Shown: positions 1-6,267 of the stretch, piece after piece
How the letters are laid out: every line of letters begins with the position of its first letter
Numbering within the stretch: position 1 is the stretch's first letter
NCBI GenBank assembly: GCA_023438885.1
Contig: JAEXPS010000107.1
Coordinates: forward strand, 1 to 15,791
Length of the DNA: 15,791 nucleotides
Source of the DNA: Actinomycetes bacterium
GTDB taxonomy: Bacteria > Actinomycetota > Actinomycetes > Actinomycetales > Cellulomonadaceae
Reading direction: 5' to 3'
Notes under the pieces: model-generated
What the model was told of the DNA's origin: nothing
Databases searched by the model: none
What the model saw: only the letters and a program-made list of their open reading frames with translations
Program-made: the position numbers and the translations under genes

Positions 1-1335
1 CGGCTGCTCGGTGTCAGCCGGCCGCTCGGCGACCCACGCCGGCCGCTGACCTCGCAGTGCCCGCCGGCTGAGCGGGGCCTGCGGCTGCGTGCCGGAGGGC
101 GTCACGGCGGACGTCGGCGTCTCGGCCGGCGGCCCGGTCTCGTCGGGACGCTCGGTCCCGTCGGGGCGCTCGGCGTCGTCCGGACGCCCGGTCTCGTCGG
201 GGCGCTCGACCTCGTCCGGCTCATGGTCCGGCTCCGCGCCGGCCGGTACCGGCACGGGCCGTGTCTCGGGCGCCGGCTCCCAGCTGCGATGGGCCGCTGC
301 AGCCCCCGCCGGCGCGTCAGCGGCGGAGTCGTCTGCCACGGCAGGCGGCTTCGGCGGGAGGGATCGCGTGGCGCCCGCCGCCGCGGCGCTCTCGGGTGCC
401 GCGGCGCCGCCGTCGGGTGCGGGACCTGTCGCGGGAGCGGTCGGTGACCGAAGCCCCGCCCGTTCGGCGCGCTGCTGCTCGGCGGCGAGCGCCTGCATCT
501 CGCGGATCTGCCGCCGCGTCAGCGGCTGGCCGGCGGCCGCCTTGCTGTCCGCGGCCACGGGGATCGACGCCGTCAGCACCGGCGTCCACTCCTTCGGGTG
601 GCGCCGGCGGAAGATGTCATGGACCAGCAACCCCGCGCCCAGAAGGAGCAAAACGCTGCCGAGGACGGTGCCCGGCACCAGGTACGGCGTCGTCACGGTG
701 CGCGGCCACGCCAGCTCCAGCGTCGGCGACGCGGCGGCACCGGACGCGGTGGTGCCGACCACCAGCAGGCTCCAGCGTCCGGGCTGTGCCTGCCACGTCA
801 GCTCGGCCGACCCGGTGCCCTCCTCCTGCGTCACCCACATGTCGGAGGTCGAGGGGTCCGGTGGCGCGCCGGCGGCGGTCGCGGACTCACCGGGCGCTGC
901 GGCGGCGGTCTCGCTCGGGGTCGGCGTCGGCTCGGCGGGCGCGGTTGTCGGCTCGGCGGGCGTGGTCGTCGCCTGCGCCGTGCTGGTGCCGGCCGGGGCG
1001 GTGGCCGCGGGTGCGGGCCCGGCGAGCGCCAGCTCGTGCCACCCTTCGAGCCCCGTCACCCGGGCGTGGTCGTCGGAACCCACCCAGCCGATCACGTCGG
1101 TGTCGCGGCCGACGGCCATCACCACGTGCCCGCCCTCGGGCACCGTCGCCGTCACGGTGACCGGGTCGCCGGCCATCTCGAGCACGCCGGGGTCGGTGAC
1201 CAGGATCGGCTCGTCCGGGGTCGCCGAGGCGCGCAGGACGTCGTCCGCCCGCCATACGGTCGCCGACGCGGTGGCCAGGCCGATCAGCACCAGGCCGACG
1301 ACGCCGATGGCGGCGTAGATGACTCGCTTGAGCAC
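1..1335 (-). CDS. Two-TM membrane protein of unknown function, partial (C-terminus beyond left edge)
   Basis: I do not recognise a family. The frame is open from a GTG at 1335 to the edge (445 codons, no stop). The start is supported by a GAGAGGA ribosome binding site 5 nt upstream. Residues about 5-24 form a hydrophobic anchor (VIYAAIGVVGLVLIGLA). An exported region follows: a beta-rich segment (PVTVTVTATVPEGG), an Ala/Thr/Pro/Glu-rich linker (about 105-165), and a second beta-rich segment. A second TM segment lies at about 218-238 and is followed by basic FRRRH, so the long tail should be cytoplasmic. The tail is rich in Ala, Pro, Asp and Glu, has a helical stretch (RRQIREMQALAAEQQRAER) and a hexad repeat near 118-207. 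The plus-strand frame over this region is a low-complexity shadow. The gene is divergent from the coiled-coil gene. A role in the cell envelope is inference only. Confidence 0.8.
   Translation of the reverse strand, partial: MLKRVIYAAIGVVGLVLIGLATASATVWRADDVLRASATPDEPILVTDPGVLEMAGDPVTVTATVPEGGHVVMAVGRDTDVIGWVGSDDHARVTGLEGWHELALAGPAPAATAPAGTSTAQATTTPAEPTTAPAEPTPTPSETAAAAPGESATAAGAPPDPSTSDMWVTQEEGTGSAELTWQAQPGRWSLLVVGTTASGAAASPTLELAWPRTVTTPYLVPGTVLGSVLLLLGAGLLVHDIFRRRHPKEWTPVLTASIPVAADSKAAAGQPLTRRQIREMQALAAEQQRAERAGLRSPTAPATGPAPDGGAAAPESAAAAGATRSLPPKPPAVADDSAADAPAGAAAAHRSWEPAPETRPVPVPAGAEPDHEPDEVERPDETGRPDDAERPDGTERPDETGPPAETPTSAVTPSGTQPQAPLSRRALRGQRPAWVAERPADTEQP
118..207 (-). repeat. 18-bp tandem repeat coding hexads in the cytoplasmic tail
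   Basis: Five consecutive 18-bp units on the minus strand encode ERPDET, GRPDDA, ERPDGT, ERPDET and GPPAET (from about residue 377). The units at 136-153 and 190-207 differ by a single base, which points to recent duplication. The result is an acidic, Pro-rich, probably disordered segment. Its copy number may vary between strains. Confidence 0.75.
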
Positions 1336-1517
1336 TCGGTTCCTCTCGGCGGGGACACCTCAGGATAGGTGGCCACGGCATCCGCGTTCCCAGCAACCGT
1401 CCCCCGGACGGCGGTCGAACCCCTCCACGTTCCGCGTATCCTGGCGCCCGGACCACCGGCAGCGGCGCTCCCGCCGAACCAGGCCGGGGTCGAGACACGT
1501 CCCCTGGAGGAGCCGTC
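1336..1517. promoter_or_regulatory. Divergent intergenic promoter region
   Basis: This 182-bp gap separates two divergent genes and should hold both promoters. A TATCCT box (matching TANNNT) is at 1437-1442 for the plus-strand coiled-coil gene, with only a weak GTCGAA at the -35 position. Another TATCCT lies on the minus strand at 1362-1367 for the membrane gene. The second box sits inside a small inverted repeat, CACCT (1356-1360) and AGGTG (1367-1371), which could be an operator or chance. No -35 element is convincing. The ribosome binding sites are GGAGG at 1506-1510 (plus) and GAGAGGA upstream of 1335 (minus). Confidence 0.35.
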
Positions 1518-3659
1518 GTGGCTGACGACATCACCCCCTTCCCCGTCGTCAACTTCCGCGGCTACGACCGCGTCGCGGTGGACGCGCGGATCGCGGAGCT
1601 CGAGCGCACCCTCAGCGAGGTCCGTTCTCAGGTGGAGCAGGCCGACGCCAAGGCCATGCAGGCCGCCGGCGAGCTGTCCGAGGCCCATCGCCAGCTGCGC
1701 GAGGTGGAGCGCCCGACGTACACGGGCCTCGGCTCGCGCATCGAGCAGCTGCTGCGCTCGGCCGAGGAGCAGTCGTCCGAGGTGATCACCCAGGCGAACG
1801 CCCAGGCCGCGGACGCCGTCGCACGCGCCAAGCTCGCCGCCGGGCAGCTTCGCGCGCGCGCCGAGAACGAGGTGGCCGAGCTGCTCGCCACCGCGCGCCG
1901 GGAGGCCGACGAGGTGCGCACCACGGCCTCCGCCGAGGCCGAGAGCGAGCTGACCGCCGCGCAGCGCAGGGCCGAGGAGCTCGTCGGCTCCGCCGAGCGC
2001 GAGGCACAGCGGATCGCCTCCGCGATCGCCACCGAGGAGAGCGAGCGGCGCACCAGCCTCGAGCGCGAGCTCGGCACGCTGCGCGCCACCACCGAGCACG
2101 AGGCGACGCAGCTGCGCATCCTCACCGAGCGGACGGCCAGCGAGCTGCGCACCCGCACGGAGGCCGAGGTCGCCGCGCTGCGCGAGGACGCTGACCGCTA
2201 CGCGCAGGACGTGCGCCAGAGCGCGGACGCCGACACCACGGCTCTGCGCCAGCGCGTCGAGTCCGAGACGGCCGAGCGCACGGCCAGCGCGGACGCGTAC
2301 GCCGCGCGAGTGCGCCAGGAGGCGGACGCCGAGGTCGCCACGCTGCGCCAGCACGTCGCCGACGAGGTCGCCACGCTGCGCGCGCAGGCCGCCGAGTACG
2401 CCGACCAGGTGCGGTCCGCCGCCGAGCGCGAGGCCGCGGCCCTCCAGCAGCGCGTCGCCGCCGAGGTCGCCGCACTGCGCACCGAGGCGGACCAGTACGC
2501 CGCCTTCGTCCGCGCCACCGCGGACCGCGAGACCGGCGAGCAGCGCGCCGCCGCCGCCGACGAGGTCGCGGCCCTGCGCACGGAGGCCGAGCAGACCGTG
2601 GCGAAGCTTCGGTCCGAGACCGAGCAGTACGCGGCCGAGCTGCGCGCGGCCGCACTGCGCGAGACCACCGACCTGCGCGACCGCACCGCGACCGAGACCA
2701 CCGCGCTGCGCGAGACGACGGAGCGCGAGGCCGCGGCGCTGCGCGAGACCGCCGAGCGCGAGGCTGCCGAGCTGCGGTCGACCGCCACCCGCGAGACGAC
2801 CGAGCTGCGCGAGACGACCCGCCTCGAGGTCGAGCGCCTGGTGACCGAGGCCCACCGCGCGGTCGCCGACGAGGCCGCACAGGCCAAGGCCAACGCGGAC
2901 GCGATGATCCAGGACGCCGAGCAGCGGCTGGCCGAGGCCGAGCTGGAGATCGCCTCCAAGCGGGCCGCGGCCGAGCGGGCCGACGAGGAGCGGGCCGCCA
3001 CGGTGCGGGCCGAGACCGAGCGGCTGGTCGCCGACGCCGAGGCCCACGCAGCCGAGGCCGAGGAGCGGGTCGCCAAGGCACTCGCGCAGGCGGACAAGGT
3101 CCGCTCCGACGCCGAGGCCCACGCCCGGGACCTGATCTCCAACGCGCGGCGCAACGCCGACCGCGTGGTCGCGGAGGCTCGCGAGCACGCCGAGAAGCAG
3201 ATCTCCGACGCGATGAACGAGTCCGAGCGCGAGCGGACCACCGCGCAGCGCCAGGTCGAGGACCTCAACCGCCAGCGCGAGTCGATCACGAGCTACCTCG
3301 ACGAGCTGCGCAGCCTGCTCGGCGCCAACCCGGACCTCGGCGCCGTGGAGAAGGCGGGCAAGGTCGCGGCCGAGTTCGCCGAGTCCCCCGCCGGCAAGGC
3401 CGCCGACCGCGCCGCCAAGGCTCCGCGCACCGCCAAGGGCAAGGCCCGCCCGGCGCCGGTCGCCGCGTCGGTCCCCGCCGAGCCGAGCCCCGCGGCCGAC
3501 GAGCCCGCGCCGACGGCGTGGACGCCGGACGCGCATGCCGACGAGCCCGCGGCCTCGGAGAACGGTGCCCCCGCCGAGACCACGGACGCCGCCGACCTCG
3601 AGGACACGGGCGTCATCCCCGTCGTCTCCGACGACACGGACACCGCCCCGGCCCGGTGA
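1518..3659 (+). CDS. DivIVA/Scy-like long coiled-coil protein with hendecad repeats
   Basis: Probably a filament-forming scaffold for polar growth or cell division, by analogy with DivIVA, Scy and FilP of actinobacteria. The GTG start follows GGAGG at 1506-1510. The N-terminus (VVNFRGYDRVAVDARIAEL) resembles the short DivIVA head motif, in which a GYD..EVD pattern precedes a helix. Almost everything from about residue 25 to 610 is predicted helix, Ala/Glu/Arg-rich without Cys. Residues 180-443 are 24 consecutive 11-residue repeats of the type xxxxExxxLRx. A second coiled-coil section (about 444-600) has DivIVA-like patterns such as AEAHARDLISNARRNA and ends near SYLDELRSLLG. The last 90 residues are a disordered Ala/Pro/Glu-rich tail ending EDTGVIPVVSDD. 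There is no TM segment or signal peptide, so it is cytoplasmic. The family assignment is by architecture; the exact orthology is uncertain. Confidence 0.85.
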   Translation: MADDITPFPVVNFRGYDRVAVDARIAELERTLSEVRSQVEQADAKAMQAAGELSEAHRQLREVERPTYTGLGSRIEQLLRSAEEQSSEVITQANAQAADAVARAKLAAGQLRARAENEVAELLATARREADEVRTTASAEAESELTAAQRRAEELVGSAEREAQRIASAIATEESERRTSLERELGTLRATTEHEATQLRILTERTASELRTRTEAEVAALREDADRYAQDVRQSADADTTALRQRVESETAERTASADAYAARVRQEADAEVATLRQHVADEVATLRAQAAEYADQVRSAAEREAAALQQRVAAEVAALRTEADQYAAFVRATADRETGEQRAAAADEVAALRTEAEQTVAKLRSETEQYAAELRAAALRETTDLRDRTATETTALRETTEREAAALRETAEREAAELRSTATRETTELRETTRLEVERLVTEAHRAVADEAAQAKANADAMIQDAEQRLAEAELEIASKRAAAERADEERAATVRAETERLVADAEAHAAEAEERVAKALAQADKVRSDAEAHARDLISNARRNADRVVAEAREHAEKQISDAMNESERERTTAQRQVEDLNRQRESITSYLDELRSLLGANPDLGAVEKAGKVAAEFAESPAGKAADRAAKAPRTAKGKARPAPVAASVPAEPSPAADEPAPTAWTPDAHADEPAASENGAPAETTDAADLEDTGVIPVVSDDTDTAPAR
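2055..2846 (+). repeat. 24 tandem degenerate 33-bp (11-residue) repeats
   Basis: The reading frame divides into 24 gapless units of 33 bp, each encoding 11 residues with Glu or a small residue at position 5, an aliphatic residue at 9 and usually Arg at 10. Examples are RVAAEVAALRT, AAADEVAALRT, TTEREAAALRE, TAEREAAELRS and TATRETTELRE. Units near 2690-2820 are the most alike, suggesting the latest expansion. The phase continues upstream with SAEREAQRIAS and AIATEESERRT, less regularly. Confidence 0.85.
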
Positions 3660-4081
3660 GTCACCACGACCCCGAGGCCTGGCGCGAGAACCGTCGCGCC
3701 TCGGCGGCGCACCATGCCGAGGCCCTGGCCAGGCGGCAGGCGGCGGAGTCGGCTCAGGCGAGACAGATGCTCCGTGCCTTCGTCGAGCGCGCCCTGGCCG
3801 ACGGACCCGAGCCCGTGCCGCTGCGGGCCCGGTCCTTCGACCGGCGCCACACGTACGCCACGCCGCTGCGCGGCTGGTACCTGCGGCAGGACCGGACGGT
3901 CGGCGTGGACGTCGACGGGGAGTTCTACGTGCTGCTCGCGCCCTCGTCGCTGGCGGCGCGATTCCGCGGCGTTCGGCCCGAGCCGTCCGACCCCCCGCTG
4001 ATCCTCGGCGCCGGCGGCAAGGACGGCGAGTCGCTGGACCTCGACATCGCCATCGCACGCGTCCTCGGCGCGGCCGGCTAG
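3656..4081 (+). CDS. Conserved-type hypothetical protein, translationally coupled to the coiled-coil gene
   Basis: I do not recognise the family. The start is taken as the GTG at 3656, which overlaps the upstream TGA in the sequence GTGA (4 bp). There is no separate Shine-Dalgarno sequence, so translation probably restarts after the coiled-coil gene; a longer in-frame start at 3518 would lie deep inside that gene and is rejected. The 141-aa product starts with a basic, Ala-rich helix (about 6-50, HHAEALARRQAAESAQARQM) that could form a coiled coil. A compact alpha/beta segment follows (about 55-137) with LRGWYLRQDRTVGVDVDGEF, resembling a small beta-sheet domain, and the end is DLDIAIARVLG. 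It is cytoplasmic, with no TM segment or metal motif. The coupling suggests a 1:1 partner or regulator of the scaffold (inference). Confidence 0.75.
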   Translation: MSHHDPEAWRENRRASAAHHAEALARRQAAESAQARQMLRAFVERALADGPEPVPLRARSFDRRHTYATPLRGWYLRQDRTVGVDVDGEFYVLLAPSSLAARFRGVRPEPSDPPLILGAGGKDGESLDLDIAIARVLGAAG

Positions 4082-4085
4082 TCCT

Positions 4086-4883
4086 CTACGACGCGGCCGC
4101 GGAGTCGGCTCGCCGCGCCAGCTCCGCGAGAGCTGTCGCCACGCCGGCAGGCTCCTCGATCGCGGACAGGTGTCCTGCCCCGCGCACGACGACCAACGAC
4201 GCCCGCGGCGCGGCGGCGACCATCGCCTCCGCCTGCGCCACCGGGGTCACGGCATCCTCGTCGCCCACCAGGACCGCCACCGGCCCGGCGTAGGCGCGCA
4301 GCGCGGCCGTGCGGTCGGGCCGGGCGGCCATCGCACGTTGCGCCCAGGCGAGTCCGGCCGGTGACTGCTCGCCGATCCACTCGAGCACCTGCTCGCGCAC
4401 CTGCGGCCGTGCGGCGCGAGTGGTCTCGCCGAGCAGGGAGTCGGCGTCGGGAAGCACCTCGGCGACCGTCCCGTCGCGCTCGAGGCGCTGTGCCCGAGCC
4501 AGCCGGTTCTCGGCCGCCTCGGCGGTGTCGGCCGCCGACTTGGTGTCCACCAGGCCCAGGCCCGCCACCAGCGACGGGTGCCGCTCCAGCAGGGCGAGCG
4601 CCACGTACCCGCCCATCGAGAGGCCGACCACCACGGCACGGCCCACACCGAGGCCGGCCAGCAGCTCGGCGACGTGGTCCGCGGACGCGTCGAGCGACGG
4701 CGGATCGGGCAGCGCGCCGGCCGTCGCAGGCGTGCCGGGCAGGTCGGCGGCGTACACGGCGCGGGAGCCCGGGATCAGCTCCCCCACCTCCTGCCACATC
4801 CGTGAGTCGAGGGGGAAGCCGTGCAGCAGCACCAGGGGAAGGCCCGCACCCTCCCCCGCCGCCCGGATCGTCGTCATCGTCAT
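4086..4883 (-). CDS. Alpha/beta-fold hydrolase
   Basis: A 265-aa serine hydrolase of the alpha/beta superfamily; the substrate cannot be read from the sequence. The oxyanion-hole motif HGFPLD is at 21-26, the nucleophile elbow GLSMGG has Ser89, the acid is probably Asp210 in GDEDAVTP, and the base is His238 in GAGHLSAIEEP. All catalytic positions are present and the length is normal for the family. The ATG at 4883 is chosen because GGGAGG (4890-4895) lies 6 nt upstream; an in-frame ATG at 4925 has no comparable site and would overlap the preceding gene. It lies 19 bp after another hydrolase gene and is probably the last gene of that unit. Its stop is 4 bp from the convergent stop at 4081. No signal peptide is seen, so it should be cytoplasmic. 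Confidence 0.9.
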   Translation of the reverse strand: MTMTTIRAAGEGAGLPLVLLHGFPLDSRMWQEVGELIPGSRAVYAADLPGTPATAGALPDPPSLDASADHVAELLAGLGVGRAVVVGLSMGGYVALALLERHPSLVAGLGLVDTKSAADTAEAAENRLARAQRLERDGTVAEVLPDADSLLGETTRAARPQVREQVLEWIGEQSPAGLAWAQRAMAARPDRTAALRAYAGPVAVLVGDEDAVTPVAQAEAMVAAAPRASLVVVRGAGHLSAIEEPAGVATALAELARRADSAAAS

Positions 4884-4902
4884 CGTCGACCTCCCGTCGA
4901 AC

Positions 4903-5694
4903 TCACGCGTCGGGTTCCGTCGCATCCCGTCCGCGGTCCGCCTGCGTGCTCGGACCGTGCCAGACGTGCGGCAGGGGCCCTTGGCCGGGCAGCACGTGGG
5001 CGACGACCTCGTCGAGAACCCTCCGTACCGCAGCCTCCCCCACCCACAGGTGCTTCGCTCCCGCGACGGCGATCAGCTCCGCCTGCGGCACCCGCGCGAA
5101 GCGCGGCCGGGCCTCGTCGGGCCGCAGGAAGTCGTCCTGCTCCGGCACCAGGACGACGAGCGGGCGGCCGAAGCCGGCCCAGGCGTCGAGATCCTCGTCC
5201 GTGGCGCGGTGCAGTGGTGGGGACAGGAGGATCGCGCCCTCGAGCGCCGGGTCGCGGCCGTACTTGAGGGCCAGCTCGGTGCCGAACGACCAGCCGACGA
5301 GCCACGGGTGCGGCAGGTCGTGGTACTCGGCGAACTCGATCGCCGCCGCGACGTCGAAGCGCTCGCCCACGCCCTCGTCGAAGGCTCCCTCGCTGGTGCC
5401 CCGCGGGCTCGTCGTGCCCCGGGTGTTGAAGCGGAGCACGGCCAGCCCGGCCAGCGCCGGTAGCCGCCACGACGCCTTGCGCAGCACGTGGGAGTCCATG
5501 TACCCGCCGTGCGTCGGCAGCGGGTGCAGGGTGACGAGGGTCGCCCTCGGGGTGACCGGGTTGCCGTGCTCGTCGACCGGGCGGGCGAGCTCGCCCACCA
5601 ACGTCAGGCCGTCGGCGGTGTGGAGCTCGACGTCCTCGCGCAGGGCCGGCAGTACGGTCAGGGATCGGATCGGGGTGCCCTCGCTCGCGCTCAT
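4903..5694 (-). CDS. COG2945-type alpha/beta hydrolase
   Basis: A 263-aa alpha/beta hydrolase resembling the COG2945 group. The diagnostic run is HPLPTHGGYMDSHV (57-70), then LRFNTRG (87-93) and EGAFDEGVGERFD (102-114). The nucleophile is Ser136 in GWSFGTE, the acid probably Asp188 in PEQDDFLRP, and the base His215 in AKHLWVGE. The substrate is unknown. The ATG at 5694 (MSASEG) is chosen because protein-like sequence begins there; the in-frame extension up to 5913 is Ala/Pro/Gly-rich and overlaps the upstream small gene. The ribosome binding site is weak (GATAGG, about 10 nt upstream). The C-terminal 30 residues (LPGQGPLPHVWHGP onward) are an extra, probably disordered tail. It is co-directional with, and 19 bp before, the second hydrolase. 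Confidence 0.9.
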   Translation of the reverse strand: MSASEGTPIRSLTVLPALREDVELHTADGLTLVGELARPVDEHGNPVTPRATLVTLHPLPTHGGYMDSHVLRKASWRLPALAGLAVLRFNTRGTTSPRGTSEGAFDEGVGERFDVAAAIEFAEYHDLPHPWLVGWSFGTELALKYGRDPALEGAILLSPPLHRATDEDLDAWAGFGRPLVVLVPEQDDFLRPDEARPRFARVPQAELIAVAGAKHLWVGEAAVRRVLDEVVAHVLPGQGPLPHVWHGPSTQADRGRDATEPDA

Positions 5695-5839
5695 CGCCGC
5701 GAGCCTATCCGCGCCGAGGCCGGCGCTCCCTTCGTCGCCGCCCGCCGAACGCGAGCCTCGTTGCGTCGTCGGGCCTGGACCCGCGCCGAGGCTCGCGGTC
5801 GTGGTGCCGCATCGGTAGCCCGCCGCGAGCGCAGCCGGG
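5695..5839. terminator. Intergenic hairpin, candidate terminator of the small Cys/His gene
   Basis: The 145-bp gap holds an 11-bp perfect inverted repeat, CGCGAGCCTCG at 5750-5760 and CGAGGCTCGCG at 5787-5797, with a 26-nt loop. It begins about 43 nt after the stop at 5840 in the direction of transcription. No T-run follows, so this is only a candidate terminator; actinobacterial terminators often lack the T-run. A single 19-bp sequence at 5736-5754 (minus strand) matches the repeat unit of the intergenic elements at 15 of 19 positions. Confidence 0.35.
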
Positions 5840-6145
5840 TCAGCGGCGGGTGGGCCCGCGGCGGGTGCGGGCGCCGAAGCACGACGTGTGCCAGTGGCGG
5901 CGGCCTTCGACACCGACGCCGAGCAGGTCGTCGTCCCGCCAGGCGACGAGGTGCGCCGTGCCCGGCGGGATCAGCTGGTCGCAGCCGGGGCAGCGGTACT
6001 CCCGTTCGCCGCCGCGCACCTGCTGCACCACCCACTCACCGTCCGGCGCCGACTCCGTACGCCGCCCGCCGCTCGCCCGCTCGAGGTCGAGCGGTACGTG
6101 CGCGGCGCCGTACGGCCGCTTGCTCGACTTCCGGCTGCTGGGCAC
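5840..6145 (-). CDS. Small Cys/His-rich protein (putative zinc-binding; family often labelled ATP/GTP-binding)
   Basis: A 101-aa basic protein that resembles a small actinobacterial family often named 'ATP/GTP-binding protein' in annotations. I see no Walker A or other nucleotide motif. What is visible is a possible zinc site: Cys52-x2-Cys55 (YRCPGCD) and His84-x-His86-x2-Cys89 (RRHWHTSCF), joined by a short beta segment (PGTAHLVAW). Before it lie LDLERASGGRRTESAPDGEW and VVQQVRGG. The N-terminus is basic and disordered (PSSRKSSKRP), and the C-terminus ends in an Arg-rich tail, so nucleic-acid binding is possible. The start is GTG at 6145, with GAGAGGA (6153-6159) 7 nt upstream. That site lies inside a repeat unit of the adjacent intergenic element. 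The frame upstream of 6145 is a shadow of the GH1 gene. Confidence 0.8.
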   Translation of the reverse strand: MPSSRKSSKRPYGAAHVPLDLERASGGRRTESAPDGEWVVQQVRGGEREYRCPGCDQLIPPGTAHLVAWRDDDLLGVGVEGRRHWHTSCFGARTRRGPTRR

Positions 6146-6151
6146 GTGGCC

Positions 6152-6267
6152 ATCCTCTCGCCGAACGCATCGCCGGTGATCGAACGCGTAGGTCCCGGGC
6201 TTCGGAACGTACGCGTTCGGCGAACGACGATGCGTTCGGCGACTGGTGATGCGTTCGGTGGCTACGG
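6152..6267 (+). repeat. Mirrored 19-bp repeat element, copy A
   Basis: The element has a 21-bp centre (6190-6210) flanked by outward-facing 19-bp units: two to the left (minus strand, 6189-6171 and 6170-6152) and three to the right (6211-6229, 6230-6248, 6249-6267). The unit is close to AYGCGYTCGGCGANNRNRG. Taken together the inner 32 bases on each side (6159-6190 and 6210-6241) form an inverted repeat matching at 27 of 32 positions with a 19-nt loop. The rightmost unit covers the stop codon (6262-6264) of the GH1 gene; the leftmost contains the GAGAGGA site of the small Cys/His gene. The element thus fills the whole gap. It may act as a terminator or leader of this transcription unit. Confidence 0.8.

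Noticed and set aside
89..1318. A 409-aa plus-strand frame rich in Ser, Gly, Val and Ala
   Set aside because: The opposite strand gives a TM-anchored protein with a good ribosome binding site; the plus frame is low complexity with SSGR repeats that are the shadow of the ERPDET hexads.
1385..1442. An ECF-sigma type promoter (GGAAC -35) for the membrane gene
   Set aside because: GGAACG occurs on the minus strand at 1385-1390 but no CGTT-type -10 lies at the right distance.
1284..4058. A 924-aa open frame on the minus strand, Leu/Gly/Arg-rich
   Set aside because: It is antisense to the coiled-coil gene; its repetitive Leu/Gly pattern mirrors the hendecad repeats read backwards. GC-rich codon bias keeps antisense frames open.
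4069..4101. A 7-bp stem between the convergent stops (CGCGGCC and GGCCGCG) as bidirectional terminator
   Set aside because: The stem is short, lies partly in coding sequence and is easily expected by chance in GC-rich DNA; part of it is a self-palindrome (GCGGCCGC).
6152..6267. CRISPR array
   Set aside because: The 19-bp units are contiguous without unique spacers, invert around a centre, and no cas genes are near.
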